64,000 nt of DNA, taken from contig CM025855.1 in the NCBI GenBank assembly GCA_003952965.2, forward strand, positions 14,327,833 to 14,391,832. The letters are read 5' to 3'. Of this stretch, positions 22,454 to 34,492 are shown in pieces (the first letter of the stretch is position 1; every line of letters starts with the position of its first letter). The notes under the pieces were generated by a model. That model was given only the letters and a program-made list of their open reading frames with translations, had not been told where the DNA came from and did not search any database. The stretch is from Morella rubra (Eukaryota; Streptophyta; Magnoliopsida; Fagales; Myricaceae). The position numbers were made by a program, and so were the translations under genes.

Positions 22454-22482
22454 TATAATTATTATTATTATTATTATTATTA
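22454..22482. repeat. (ATT)n microsatellite
   Basis: About nine ATT units occur in intergenic DNA, flanked by ATC and GAT triplets. Confidence 0.85.
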
Positions 22483-24159
22483 TGATGATAACAGCAATGA
22501 TGATGATAGTTTTAGCTATTTTATTATCTTCTATGGGTGTTCTCTAATAATTAACGGCATTTTTATTGGAAATGCTTAATTATCTTATTAGGAATATAAT
22601 TACTATTTTATCTAACGACTGATCACTATTTTTAAAAGTAATAAAATACTGATGGGTTTGTGTGTACATTTCACGTGTCTGGGAATTGTTACGTGGGAAG
22701 GTCGTGTAAAGAAGGTCGGCCGTGCTACGACTTTTTTTTATAAAGAAAGTTTCATATAACCAACCACTACGTGGAAGGATTCAGTTACATGAAATCGTTG
22801 TTTTGGTAATTAAAATTTGCTGTCGGTCATCTTGGGCTGGATCATGTGACTTATGTACTAAAAAAAAGGTCCATAGATATTATTTTGAATTAAATGAACC
22901 GACAAATAATTAATAGAGTTGGGAGTAATTTGCAGATTAAAGCGGACGAGTTCTGCACCTGACCGACATTTGAATGGGTCTAGCTTTACATTTCGCACCG
23001 ACTTGTGACAATGGACCATATTTGGAGGCTAAAGTATAAATAATTAATTTGACAATAAATAAGTCAGGATTTTTTTTTAACTTATAGTTTGAATTTAAAT
23101 ATGAATAGCATTATATATATAATATGTGGGTTTTATAAATATTAATGTTGACTATATTAATAATTTATCTTTATAAGCCTTACACAATTAGATTCTTCTT
23201 TTTTTTTTTCTAAATAAAAAAATTTATTTAGAAATAAACTATCACGAAGTCAGATTAAAATTCGTCACCACTTAAATCTGAAAATTTCACATGATACGGA
23301 GATCATCAGAATTTAACAGAACTACCATAATTTGAACTATAATTGAGAACAAATTCTAGATCCTAAATACTAGGCACAACCGCGAACAATTCCATTCATA
23401 TATGTCTTTGTCTTCGAATGACAGTATTTTTTTGTTTTGTTTCTAAGTGAATGACAGTATTTAAATTTTAGCTACTTGCCTTTACAGGCAAACAACCGCA
23501 AAACGTGCGTAACTCCACGAAGCCTTAACAACATATGCCGTGCCACACGGTACATACCTGTGACCTGTCAATCTTTTCAACAAACACCTTGGGCCATAAA
23601 CAGGCCATTTCAAAATAGGAGAGAGAGAGAATAGCCTTTACAAATAAAATTTTAAAAATAAATAAAAAAAATGAAGAGAAAGAATGAAAAAATTTATGAA
23701 TAAAATAAAAAAAAGATAAAAAGGTGAAGAAATTTTTTTTATAATAATAATAACAAGACATTTGATTTTACAATTTTCATAAAAATTTGTAATGATGATA
23801 AAATAAAATGATATTAGAATTAATAAATGAGTTATAAAAATAAAAATAAAATTTTAAAATATATTTGATAAAATTAAAATTTTAATAAAATTTTAAAACC
23901 AAACTACCAGTGTTAAAACTTTGAAAACAAACGAGTGGAAGTATAAAACGGCCTGTTTTTCTATTCTGAGAGAATGATGTTTACGGAGGCCTTGGGCGCC
24001 CTGTTTGGTTGTTGGACCTCGGCCCATGTTTGTTTATATTACCCTTATTTTTGCCAAACCCACTTTTTCGATTGGTTTGGTGTTTGTATGTGTGCACGAG
24101 GTTTGTCTGGTTTGTGTTTTGCGGTTTTTTCAATGACCTCGTACAAAGATGTCTGAATA
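22483..24159. other. AT-rich intergenic, no gene recognised
   Basis: No exon with a family signature was seen on either strand. The stretch 23640-23900 is strongly AT-rich and MITE-like. Short frames around 23974-24170 are not convincing genes. Confidence 0.45.
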
Positions 24160-24162
24160 TAA

Positions 24163-25418
24163 GAGCATTCATAATAATTTATTTAAATTTGGCAATATGT
24201 TTTAATTAAGTAGTATACTTCTTTATTTTAACTATCAATTTTTTAAAAACACTCTCAACAGCTTCTCTATTTTAACCCTCTACTTTTATTATTCTATTTA
24301 AATATTATTTTTTAAAGATTTTCTTTATTCTTTCTCTAATATTTATATTTTTAAATATTTATTTTATTATAACAGTTATATTTTTGAATATTTGTCTTAT
24401 CCTAACAAGGTCGGATTTTTTTAATTTTGTCTTTTCCTAACTCTTGGAATTTTTTAAATTTGTCTTATCCCAACTATTAGATTTTTTAAAATTTTTCTTA
24501 TCATAACAACCATATTTTTTAAAATTTATCTTATCTTAACGGTCATATTTTTCAAAGTCCCTGAACTCAAAGACATTATGAAAGCATGCATAATTCTCCA
24601 TAACATAATCGTTGAAGATGAACGAGATGAACAAGACACGTTGGACTTCGATTATGAACAACGCAATGCAAATCCTCCCAAACCAATGTCACATGATGAA
24701 CCGAATATTGCAAAGTTTATTCGTAATCATCTACATATTAGAAAAAAAGAAACTCATTCTGAACTCCAATCGGAGCTAGTCGAGCACTTGTGGCAACTAC
24801 GCGGCCAATCATAGGAGCTTCAGATGAATGATTAGTTTAATATGCATAATTTGTAATATGTTAGTATTTAGTTTTAAATGTATTAAGTTAGTCTTTATTT
24901 TCAATTTAACATGCATTGTTTTTAGTTTAACAAGCTTTGTATAGTACTTTATTTTTATTTTTTTTTCAAGAACTTCTTGCCTGCTATTAAAATAAAACGT
25001 CGATTTAGATAACAAATATAACTATTCAAGTTATGAAAATAAAATCCATTTCAAATCACACGCCTAAAAAGGAGCAAACCACCTATTGTGAAAAAATTCT
25101 GTGCTCCACTGAAGTGCAGGGAGGAACTCACGCTGGGAGGAAGAAAAAAAAAAGGAGAGGAAGAGAATGGAGGAAAAAAAAAAGAAAGAGAAAGAAAGAA
25201 GAAAAAAAAGAAAAGAAAAATAATAGAAATATTAATATTTTAAGATGGTGAAGTGAATAATAGTTCTTTAAAATAGAGAACCATTGTTCACATGTTAAAT
25301 TTTTTGTTAAAAATTGTTAAAATAGATAAGCTGCTAAGGAATATTTTTTGACTTTTTTGTTAAATTACTTATCTATTCTAACCAAAATGTTAGAATAGAA
25401 AACCTGCTGTGAATGCTT
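24163..25418 (+). mobile_element. Decayed PIF/Harbinger element
   Basis: The block has imperfect terminal inverted repeats of about 20 bp (GAGCATTCATAA at the left, AAGCATTCACAG read inward at the right). It is flanked by the 3-bp duplication TAA at 24160-24162 and 25419-25421, as expected for PIF/Harbinger. It encloses the C-terminal end of a Harbinger transposase at 24551-24814 and a long purine-rich tract at 25136-25225. Most of the transposase is missing, so this is a deletion derivative of about 1.26 kb. Confidence 0.75.
24551..24814 (+). pseudogene. PIF/Harbinger transposase C-terminal fragment
   Basis: The frame encodes KACIILHNIIVEDERDEQD, the conserved end of plant HARBI1-like DDE_Tnp_4 transposases, followed by an about 55-residue tail ending at a stop (24812-24814). 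The upstream catalytic domain is absent; the sequence before 24551 has no matching frame. It is a remnant inside the element above. Confidence 0.85.
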
Positions 25419-25424
25419 TAAGAG

Positions 25425-25600
25425 GCGTTCGTTTGCCAAAATTTTAATGAATATTCTCTCGAAATTTTAGAATTTTTACTTTATTGAGATTTATTAGAGT
25501 TTGTGAAAAGTAAAGTGTGTATGTGTAAAAGTTAGAAATTTTAGAGTGTATTTATTTTATTGAAAATTTTCATACCTCAAAATTTTAAGAAAAGAACACC
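25425..25600 (+). mobile_element. hAT-like MITE, copy A
   Basis: The ends form an inverted repeat: GGCGTTCGTTTGCCAAAATT at the left and GGTGTTCTTTTCTTAAAATT read inward from 25600. The body is AT-rich and noncoding. A clearly related copy lies in the opposite orientation at 57283-57428. Confidence 0.65.
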
Positions 25601-25980
25601 ACCATAATTTAATTAATAAAATCTACTTATTTCTAAACACCTGAACGTTTGAGACAATTGATAATTTAAGGGAAAATATGCGGACTCCCGTGAACCACCT
25701 TTTTTTCCTACTCGCCTCAGAATAACACTTGAAAATGCGATAACCGGGGCGGACTCCCTCCACAGTGCATGAGTCGGGGCGGGAAACTCCCCACCCAATT
25801 TTTTTTCCCTTTTCAAATTCTAGATTTTTTAATTTTAATTTTAATGTTAAATTATAATTTTTTCTAGGACACATGATATATTTTTATTAGGTGAGAGCTG
25901 TGATTAGTCTGTGTGCACTTCAACAGAATTAAGTTTGGTGGCCTAATTGACCAAACCTTAACAACTAAAAATATATTTTT

Positions 25981-26349
25981 GGCAAAAATACACTTTTTGT
26001 CTCCCGATTATTAGAGCTCTGACACTTTACACCATAAATCATCAATTTTATTATATTTCGTCTCTCAACTAACCAATCATTTACATTTTATACTCTTACC
26101 ATTAATTTTAACAGAAATTATTATTTTTATTCAATGAAATGACAAATTTATCATTGTACAAAATATAATTATAAAAAATTATGAGATAAAATCGTCATTT
26201 CACTGAACCAAAATAGCAATTTCCGTCCAAATTAACGATAGGGGTGCAAAGTGTAAACGGTTGGTAGTTCAGGATGAAATGTACTGAAATTGATAATTTA
26301 TGATGCAAAGTATTAGAACATTAATAGTGCAGAAAAATGTATTTAACCT
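25981..26349. mobile_element. Long-TIR MITE, MULE-like
   Basis: The 369-bp element folds back on itself over long inverted repeats (left GGCAAAAATACAC, right end read inward AGGTTAAATACAT, with further matching blocks such as ACTTTACACC and ACTTTGCATC). A 9-bp sequence, TATATTTTT, is repeated at 25972-25980 and 26350-26358. The 9-bp duplication and long TIRs point to a Mutator-like origin. The AT-rich duplication makes this less than certain. Confidence 0.65.
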
Positions 26350-26658
26350 TATATTTTTTTTAAAATTTAGTGAGTTTTTTAAAGTCTGCCTAAAACTTAA
26401 ATAAGTGAAAACGTATTTTCCTAATTTAACCTTGAATCACAGCTATAATCCAGAGACAAACTTGGCAGACCAAAATTCTAGTTTAGGATCTGGAAATCCA
26501 CAAGGGATCTCAGTTCTAACAGCATTAGTGATCTCTTATTTCCGGTAAACCAAATTGCAGAATGGACCATGTAAAGCACCTGATCATTGAGAGGGGTGAG
26601 ATATTGTTAATTCTTACATGGAATAAAACACAAAGAAAGTTCCCTGCATAAGTAGCTC

Positions 26659-27783
26659 CTACTCTTCCTCCTCGTCTGTCAGAAATTTACCAGTACCAGG
26701 ATTCAATGCAGCAAAGAAGAAGAAGATCACGTTGAACAACACGAGCGGCTCAATTTCATTGATGGGAATCCCAGTCTCGATGTTTAGTTGTGCTAGAGCT
26801 CCCTTCCCGGTAATAATTTCTCCGATTAAAGAGAAAGCAATACCCAACTGAGCCAATCTTCCTACAAACAGCTCGTTGGACTTTGTAAATCCAAATAGCG
26901 GACCTTGCATTTCCAAAACACGAGCCGGAATATTGTTTAGAATACAAGCTGAGCCGCACATAAGGTGTAAGATGAAATGTAGAAGAATGGAAAACTACCT
27001 CCTTCTTTAAGACCCAGAGCGGATCTGATGCTTTTGCCAGGAGGGATCACAGCCTTTTCGAGTCCAGATGGTGTTTCATCTACGAATCTACCACGATCAC
27101 CCAAAGCACCTATGGCTCCAAGCAGGGTGAAAAGAATGAAGAAGAGAAGAAGAGGCTCAGCTTCATAGATGGGAATTCCAGTTTCCAGATTCAACTGTGC
27201 TAGAATTCCTTTGCCTGTTACTGCTTCCCCTAACAAGGATGCCTGCACAAAAACCCTCATGGTAATGTTAAGTCTCTTTCTGGTATTCATATTGGTATGA
27301 CATTAAGAACCCTCATGCTTCATGGGAAAAAGCATTAAACCAGAGAGTAAAAGATGTTAGTTCTAAAGCTTCCCTTTTGTATGTCTTTTATACACTGCTT
27401 AGCTACATTGAGTGAGGTGACCATGGGCTCAATCATTTTCTCTCTGTTACTATGCACTCAAAGGAAAAACTATGGATGTTTTCCTTCCTCAACTTTGAGG
27501 GAATTTTCTAACATCAGTCTTGTTTTTATTGGTGCAATTTTGGATAGGTGAAAAGGTTGAAAATTAACACTTAAGACAATAGCATTGGTGGATCCTCTTT
27601 TGGTTCTTGGCAAGGACAATAATTTGTGGTTCTTGGCAAGGAAATTGCAGCAATAAAAACCAAAACTTTGTATATCTTGCATTTTCTTAGTTGGTTTAAT
27701 TCATCTTGCCAAGAAAGAGAGAAAAAAAAAACCACAGTCCTAGATAAATATTGCCAACATCTCCTTTCTCACATGTCCTGCTG

Positions 27784-27862
<79 letters not shown>

Positions 27863-28767
27863 GAGAATGCACAAATTTTTGTACTTTCTAATTTGGCCCT
27901 TTTCTAGTTGCATGTTAATCAAACACTTGGTTTCAGTGGTATACTTAAGTCAAGTACTTCTGTTTTTTGTTGTCAGTGCCCTCTAATTAATGGGTTTAGA
28001 GTTGCTAGTCACCTTCTTTACAGAGCACAGGTATTTAGCACTTAAGCATATGCATATGGTTTGGCACATCTCTTTGCTTAAGCTGACCCAAACATACGCC
28101 AATTAAAGCAGAAGCTTCCACGTGGATCTTCTGGCTCATCTGATTTGATTTGATATACAAAACTAAGTTCAAGTTTTTGTCAAGACCTCGAGTTATTTTG
28201 AGAGTCCTTTTATAAGTAGTCAAGTGGAACAATTTGGAGTAATAAAACAGAGATACATTTGAAACAAAAAACAGCATATTGGAAAGAAATTATAGAAGAT
28301 GAAAAGAGGAATATACTCACAGCGAAGCCAATCATGGCAACACGACCCACAAAGAGCTCATTCTGCTTAGTGAAACCAATGCCGCCGGAGGTGCCAAAGA
28401 TGCCATCTTCAACCTTTGGCTTTGGCTCTACAACCTAGTTAATAAGAGCAAAACAATCAGAACACCCCTTACACATATGGAAAACGTATGCCTGTTTTCC
28501 ATTCTGCTTGTTTTCTCTGAGTAGATAAACTTAGTAAAAGGAAATGAAAACCTTCTTGGAAGGAGCGGCTTTGGTTTTCGATTTGAAGAGAGCAAAAGTT
28601 GTAAATGCTTGGGGTGAAGAAGGGTTAGTAGGAAGAGGTGGGAGCACTAGATGAGAGAATGGTTTGGGCCTTAGTTTCTGAACTTGGAAGTTGAGTAGTG
28701 GGTCTCTCTTCAAATCCCCCACACGGCTAGTAGAAACAGCAGACATGAGCAACATGGTCTGAGCCAT
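26659..28767 (-). CDS. PSBS: Photosystem II 22 kDa protein PsbS (272 aa)
   Basis: PsbS (NPQ4) is the thylakoid pH sensor that triggers energy-dependent quenching of excess light in the photosystem II antenna. Four minus-strand exons, 28767-28552, 28434-28321, 27242-26999 and 26903-26659, join in phase into 272 residues, the usual precursor length. Exon 1 is a Ser/Pro-rich chloroplast transit peptide beginning MAQTMLLMSAVS. The mature part shows its known internal duplication: GFTKQNELFVGRVAMIGFA and GFTKSNELFVGRLAQLGIAFS begin the two halves. Each half contains a lumen-facing acidic motif (NLETGIPIYEAEP, NIETGIPINEIEP) holding the proton-sensing glutamates. The four transmembrane helices are visible as hydrophobic blocks and the C-terminus is acidic (DEEEE). 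No damage is seen. An upstream in-frame ATG is not favoured because plant homologues start at MAQTM. Confidence 0.97.
27787..27860. repeat. (TA)n(GA)n compound microsatellite
   Basis: About 20 TA units run directly into about 18 GA units within PsbS intron 2. It is a likely length-variable marker. Confidence 0.95.
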
Positions 28768-29276
28768 GGTTTCCGTTTGATATTCTTCTGATAGAGAGGC
28801 AGCAAACACTTGGACTCTATTTCAATGCGAATGCCTCTGAGGAAGAGGTGTGTCCGAGAAAGTACAATCATGTGAGGTGTGGATATGGTGTGAGAGTTAA
28901 CGATGGGCAACTAGAGTGCCCACGTCTGTGTGCGCTTTGTTATTTTTTGAAGATAACGTTTCTGGCTTAAACCCACTCAACTGAAGCACAAAACTCTCAG
29001 ATAATTGAACTTTGGAAACAGAGGAAAATGGAAATTCAACTCGTACATAAAATGTAAAAACCTTCACCCCATGTGCCTCAATAATCGCCAATAAATATTT
29101 TTACTTCAACTTTTATTCTACTTCCACTAGCAAGAATTCTTACCTAAATGGATCACTAATCCTTTCAATTTTTGGTGGTTGAATTAGATGGTCCAATTCG
29201 AAAAGAGATAGACACAGTATATAGGTCTCACAGTGAGATCTACACTGTCCCATAATTAATACGAACAATATTAAAT
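28768..29276. other. PsbS upstream region
   Basis: The 5' flank of PsbS has no recognised gene and no TATA box or light-responsive motif that I could identify with confidence. Confidence 0.4.
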
Positions 29277-29284
29277 GTTATGAG

Positions 29285-31496
29285 CAGTGGCGTATCTATG
29301 ATATAAAATAAGTGGGGTCGAATTTCTAAGGTAAAATTACCAAAAAAAAAAATTTCACATAATGTAAAAAGTGTCTTAAAATTACAATATCGCAAATTAA
29401 GAACTAAAAACATTAAAAATAATGAAATAAACTTACTGAACTATTTGCTAATACTGAGAGATGGTCAGCATCCAAACAAACAAACATTTTATACGTGCTC
29501 CCAAAATTTCTACATTTTTATCCTCTTTTTGCTATAAAATTGAGGGAAGACAAAAGTAAATGAAACCACATGGATATTATAGTCCAAATAGCTACTCAGG
29601 AGTTAAATATATCGGAAGTAGTTTTAATGAATTGGGCCTAATAAATTAGAAGCAAAGACACTCTTCTTTTGCTCCTCTAGAAGCAAATACTCTCACGTCT
29701 AAAATTCTTTCATATAAAGACAGTATAGACACAAAAGGTAATAAAATATAACATACTAAATAGTCCAACATTGAAACAACCATAAACAATTAAGCATCAA
29801 GTCAGAAGCATTAACATTGAATGATTGAAACAGCCATTCAACCAAGACAAACCTTAAAAACAAAAAAAACCAGCACAACAGCACCATAGTCCATAACTAT
29901 AAGCATATAATCTGATAATCATAAATGATAAATCATGAGAAATTCGGACAAAATTAAACTAAATCATGAGAAATTAATCATGCAGTAGCAGAAAAAATAA
30001 AAATAAAAGTAAGCAACTAATCATGAAAAATAATAAATGAATCATTAAATGATTAAAATTTGAAACCCTAAATGGCTAAATTGAAAAATTAAATTAAACT
30101 TAAATAGTCTAAATTGCACATACCTGGAGTGGAGAGGCAGTCGATAGAGAGTTCCGGTGGTTAGTGGACCGGTGGTGTTGGCCGGTGGGCGGCACCTGAG
30201 AGCGAAGGCAAGATGTGAGATTATTGGGAATAAAAAAAAAAAAAAAAACAAGAGAATGAGAGAGATGGTGGGCAGGTGGGCTTACCTGGATTGGGCGGCG
30301 TCGATGGTCTGCCGGGGATGGCAGGCGGGGCAATGGCAGCGGCAGCAATGAGCAGTGAGTGAGAGAGAGGCGTGAGGGCTGCTGGGCTGAGGGAGAGCCG
30401 GAGAGATCGCAGAGAGTGAGAGAGAGAGAGGCGTGCAATTTTTTTTTAAAATCAGAGGGTGAAACGGTGTTGTTTCACCCTCTATTTTTATAAGAAAAAA
30501 AATTAAGGAAGCAGGCCACGCGGGACTGGGCTAGTGGGTGCGCCCCCGCTGGCCTCGTCCCGCCCCCACTAGCCCTGGAAGCAGGCCTGGGCCAGTGTGG
30601 GCAGGCCTGCTTCTTAATAACTCAAAAAAAAAAAATTGCAAAGGATTTTTGGAGCCAGTGGCGGCGGCGGCCCCCACCCGCACCTAGGGGTGGTTAACGG
30701 TAATGTAGGTGACGGTTTGACGAAAACCGTCACCGTCACCATAATTAACGGAATCACATAATTGATACCGCCACCGCACCGTTAAGGCACAATAACCGCC
30801 TTTACCGGTGACGGTATTAACGGTAACGGTAATACGATAACCGCTTAAACCGTATAACCGTTAGTCCAAAAAAAATAAATTTTTTTTTTTACTTTTCATT
30901 TTTTTTTTACCGTTTTGGGCTGTTTTGCTTAGATTTTTTTTGGACCTTTAAGACCATTTGATGCCTATATATAAGCAACAAATATAATCATTCAAATATC
31001 ATAACCTGTTTAAATTTCCAACATAATATCATAATCAACAATCATATCAAATGGACAAATATCATAACCTATTCAAACATAATATCATAATCATTAATAA
31101 TCATAACAAATATAATAAGCTGTCCAAAAGTCCAACATAATATCATATTCAAGCATAAAAGACTAAAGTCCAATAAAAGTGTCCAACAATGTGACATAAA
31201 CCAACTAAAATATTCCAACAAAAAGCCCAACAAAAGTATGTCACATAATTAATAATCATCTTAAGTCTCAACTACGGGGCTTAACGGTAGTGTAGGTGAT
31301 AGTTGGCGAAAACCGTCACCGTCACCGTCACCGCAAATTGACGGAATCACATATTTGACACCGCCACCGCACCGCTAAGGCATAATAACCTCCCTTGCCG
31401 GTTACGGTAGCGGTAGCGGTGGCGATTTTAGAGGTTAAAACCGCCACCGTCGGTGAAAATGAACATCCCTACCCGCACCCTCTGGCTCTACCTCTA
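29285..31496. mobile_element. hAT-type element (outer), host of a nested insertion
   Basis: The element begins CAGTGGCGTATCTA and ends with a sequence that reads inward as TAGAGGTAGAGCCAG; both look like drifted forms of one terminal inverted repeat. A perfect 8-bp duplication, GTTATGAG, lies at 29277-29284 and 31497-31504. An 8-bp duplication is the hallmark of hAT transposons. I see no transposase frame, so it is non-autonomous: 2,212 bp including the 787-bp inner element. Its 3' half is GC-rich (30130-30680), unlike its surroundings. Confidence 0.8.
30685..31471. mobile_element. hAT-type element (inner, nested)
   Basis: The ends are TAGGGGTGGTTAACGG and, read inward from the right, TAGGGATGTTCATTTTC. 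A perfect 8-bp duplication, CCCGCACC, lies at 30677-30684 and 31472-31479. Both subterminal regions are packed with ACCGTCACC- and TAACGGT-type repeats, the kind of short motifs bound by hAT transposases. No coding frame remains. It inserted into the outer hAT element. Confidence 0.9.
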
Positions 31497-31504
31497 GTTA
31501 TGAG

Positions 31505-33060
31505 ACCCATATGCTGTATTTATCTATCTCCTAATTAAACCATCCAATTTTGATAGAAAAAATTGAAGAGGATCTTTATTCTAAAGGGATCAAATTCCTT
31601 TTCAATTTGCTGCTCAAATTTATTTAAACCAGCCCTCTCACAAAAGACTAACACCGGACGCTACTTAAATAACTTCATTCCAAGTAATAATAGCAAGCTT
31701 ATTATCAAGTCTACACTTAGATTAATTGCCTCTGGTGTGATCTAAGTGAGGTTCTTCATAAACAGAAGAGTTTATTTGACATTGGGTGGCTAACAGAGCA
31801 AGTCACAAAAGAAGGATCTTGACAAATGACACACTTGTTGCGATTGTCTCTTAGTCTTCACTCTTCATGCAGATCTCTCAAATGTGCAACTCTGAGAGTC
31901 CTCCAAGTATGTCGGGGATGTGCACCACACATCCACATATTGCCGATAATAGCCATCCTGCGAAAATGCAGGTTGGAAATAAAAGTATCCGAAGCTGACA
32001 AATCTTGAATTGACACCACAAAGAGGACCGTCCCACCTCGGTAGGTCCAAGATTCTTTTATACAGTAGCGCAAAGCATCTGCCCTTTGTCTCGAGAGCAT
32101 CTGAAGACTGAAAAAGGGTTATACCATGGGCTCTTCCCAAGCCCTGTCTTTTTATGGGCTCTGGATCCATGCAAATGCAAATCCTGTAACCAGGAGAAAA
32201 GTGTCCAGAAAAGCCCAGTAAAATTTCCTTTTTCTTTTCGGCGAAGTAGGCCAAGTGAAAATTACATGTCTGTTGCTTCGCAGAATTCGTTTTTTTTTAA
32301 CGTAATAAATTCAAACACCTATCAACTTATACTAACCTTATGCAAAACTTTAACGAACTTAACTCAGTATCCATACAAATTAAGTTCAACGTCACGATGA
32401 ATTTTGAAGAGATGACTGGACCACTGACCAGCCCTGTATTTAAGTTATAAATTTGTTGCACAAGTGATAATTCGAATTCTAAGTGTACACCTAACCCACG
32501 CTCTCAAAGACCTCTCACTATCACTTGAACTAACCGGATGAGTTTATTTTCTCGATTTCATACATCAATCCAACGATCTCTACTGCCAATTCAAAGCATA
32601 AAGGTTTTTCTTTGTTGTGTTCTTCTTCTTCTGAACAGAATATAATGCAGGATCTGCAACAAAAGTTAAAAGTACATTATATATTCAAATAATTCATTAT
32701 AAATTTTCTTTTATTTGCTTCTCAAACACGCATAGGTTCCCATGTCCAGTGATGTAGTTCAAGGAAAGGAGAAAACACTGGCGTAAAGGTTTAGAGATCA
32801 ATGTCAGGGTCATGGCGACGAGGTTATTGCGTGTGTCATAATCTGAGGGCACTAAAAGCTAACTGCACTGCATGTGTTCAAGTGGAATGAAATTTGCCTG
32901 TGCTTGTTAAAGAGAGAGAGAGAATGGACTTTGGTGTAAGCTGGGGTTATCAGGTATTGCTCTCTCACTGGAGCCCGCGTGCACAGACTCCGCCAATTTC
33001 CCACTTTACGTGGTTCTCGTAGCATGTAACAGGATTAACGTATCAAAAGGTAACTGAGTC
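31505..33060. other. Intergenic, no gene recognised
   Basis: A minus-strand frame of 129 codons (31865-32254) and its overlaps show no family signature, no supporting splice structure and no homologue I recognise. I see nothing else that can be supported here. Confidence 0.4.
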
Positions 33061-33391
33061 ATGTTCGCTTTTAAAATTATTTTAAAATATAAATATATTT
33101 AATAAATTTATAAAACTAATATCTAAAATTTTACACACAAATTTTAATAATATTTTAAAAAAATTTATAATAAATATTATTTTTTTATACTTTTTCACTT
33201 AATTCCGATATTTTTTTATTAAATAATTACATCAAATCATTTCTTTTTATACTTTTTTACAAACTCTAATAAAAATTAAATATCTTTAAAACTTTTCACT
33301 AAACTTTATACAAAAACTTATAAAACACTAATCTACATAAATATTTACAATTCTATTAAAATATTATAATTTTTTACAAAAAGAACACTAA
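33061..33391. mobile_element. Possible hAT-like MITE
   Basis: A very AT-rich block starts near TGTTCGCTTTTAAAATTA and ends with a sequence that reads inward as GTGTTCTTTTTGTAAAAAAT, resembling the termini of the MITE at 25425-25600. No target duplication was identified. Confidence 0.35.
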
Positions 33392-33825
33392 AAAAAAGGT
33401 CGGAGGATATGCTGCCTGTTGGCTGTTGCTGCAGCCTCATAATTTCTTCATTGGTCATTTATTTCTGTCCTAAATTAATCCTTGTGTAATTTGTTTCAGT
33501 GCGTGTTGGTCCTTCCATCAACCGTAGTGTGCTTCTAGACTGCGAAAATCTTATGTGATTAATAGGAATACGTTATGACCAATTGTCTATTTTCACGTAG
33601 CATCTCTCAGCATCCAAATGAGAAAAATTTTGTCACGTGGGATTAGTCCACCTCAGAAACATCCTAAAACTCAAGCATGTGATTGCCACGTCAAATAGAA
33701 TGGCTCCCAACAATTTATCTGATTTGGCAGTTGAGAGATATCAAGCGAAAGTCGGCATTTGATCCTGACGTGTTCTCGATAATCACGTATCATTTTTTCG
33801 TATATAAACACACTCAAGTTGAAAC

Positions 33826-34487
33826 CGTTGAAAATGCAAAGTCCGACCTTGTCAAAATAATATGGGCGATTGAAATTAAATAGTTTATAAATAAAGCTTC
33901 AGTGTAATCTTTTGAATATAAATGTGAAAATCGAATGTCCAGTTGAACCTTCCAATAGTGGATGTAAGTCAATGACCGAACCACTTAAATCTTGTCTCAC
34001 TTATCTCAGTTTAAATTTTTTTAAGTTTAAAAATTTTTATTTCTTACATGGTATCAAAGCATCATGATCCGTCGACCATCCGGTAAAGTCCGACAGAGCC
34101 CGGCGACCATCCGACATAATCCGGCAACTATCTGGCAAAGCCTGGCGACCATCTGGCAGAGCCCGACAATCATCCGGCTTTAGTCTGGCGAATCTCCGGC
34201 GACTTTATTTTCCTTGTTTTATAAGTCCAAACTTAAGGTGGGTCTATCTTAAGTTTGCGGGAGAGTGTTGAAAATGTAAAGTCTCCACATTGCTAAAGCA
34301 ATGTGGGCATTGAAACCAATAACTTATAAATAAAGCCTTAATGTAATCTTTTGAATATAAGTAAGAAAATCGAATGCCCAGTTGGGCCTTCCAACAGTGG
34401 ATGTAGGTCAATGACCGAACCACTTAAATATTGTTTCACTTATCTCAGTTTAAATTTTTTTAAGTTTAAAAATTTTTATTTCTTACA
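33826..34487 (+). mobile_element. TRIM retroelement (miniature LTR element)
   Basis: Two LTRs of 223 and 222 bp, 33826-34048 and 34266-34487, flank a 217-bp noncoding interior. The right LTR starts TGTTGAAAATG and ends CTTACA; the left has CG in place of the first TG. The interior begins directly with TGGTATCAAAGC, a tRNA-Met primer-binding site, and ends with a purine-rich GCGGGAGAG polypurine tract abutting the right LTR. Flanks GAAAC (33821-33825) and TAAAC (34488-34492) fit a 5-bp duplication with one mutation. The interior holds tandem CCGGCGACCATC-type units. With no gag or pol, it is a terminal-repeat retrotransposon in miniature. Confidence 0.88.
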
Positions 34488-34492
34488 TAAAC

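Noticed and set aside
25033-25251. Lys/Glu/Arg-rich frame
   Set aside because: Translation of a purine-rich tract inside the Harbinger relic.
30109-30438. 109-codon minus-strand frame
   Set aside because: Lies in the GC-rich half of the outer hAT element and reads Leu/Ser/Pro-rich low-complexity sequence.
31865-32254. 129-codon minus-strand frame
   Set aside because: No domain, no homologue recognised, overlaps other frames, and no splice context. Treated as chance.
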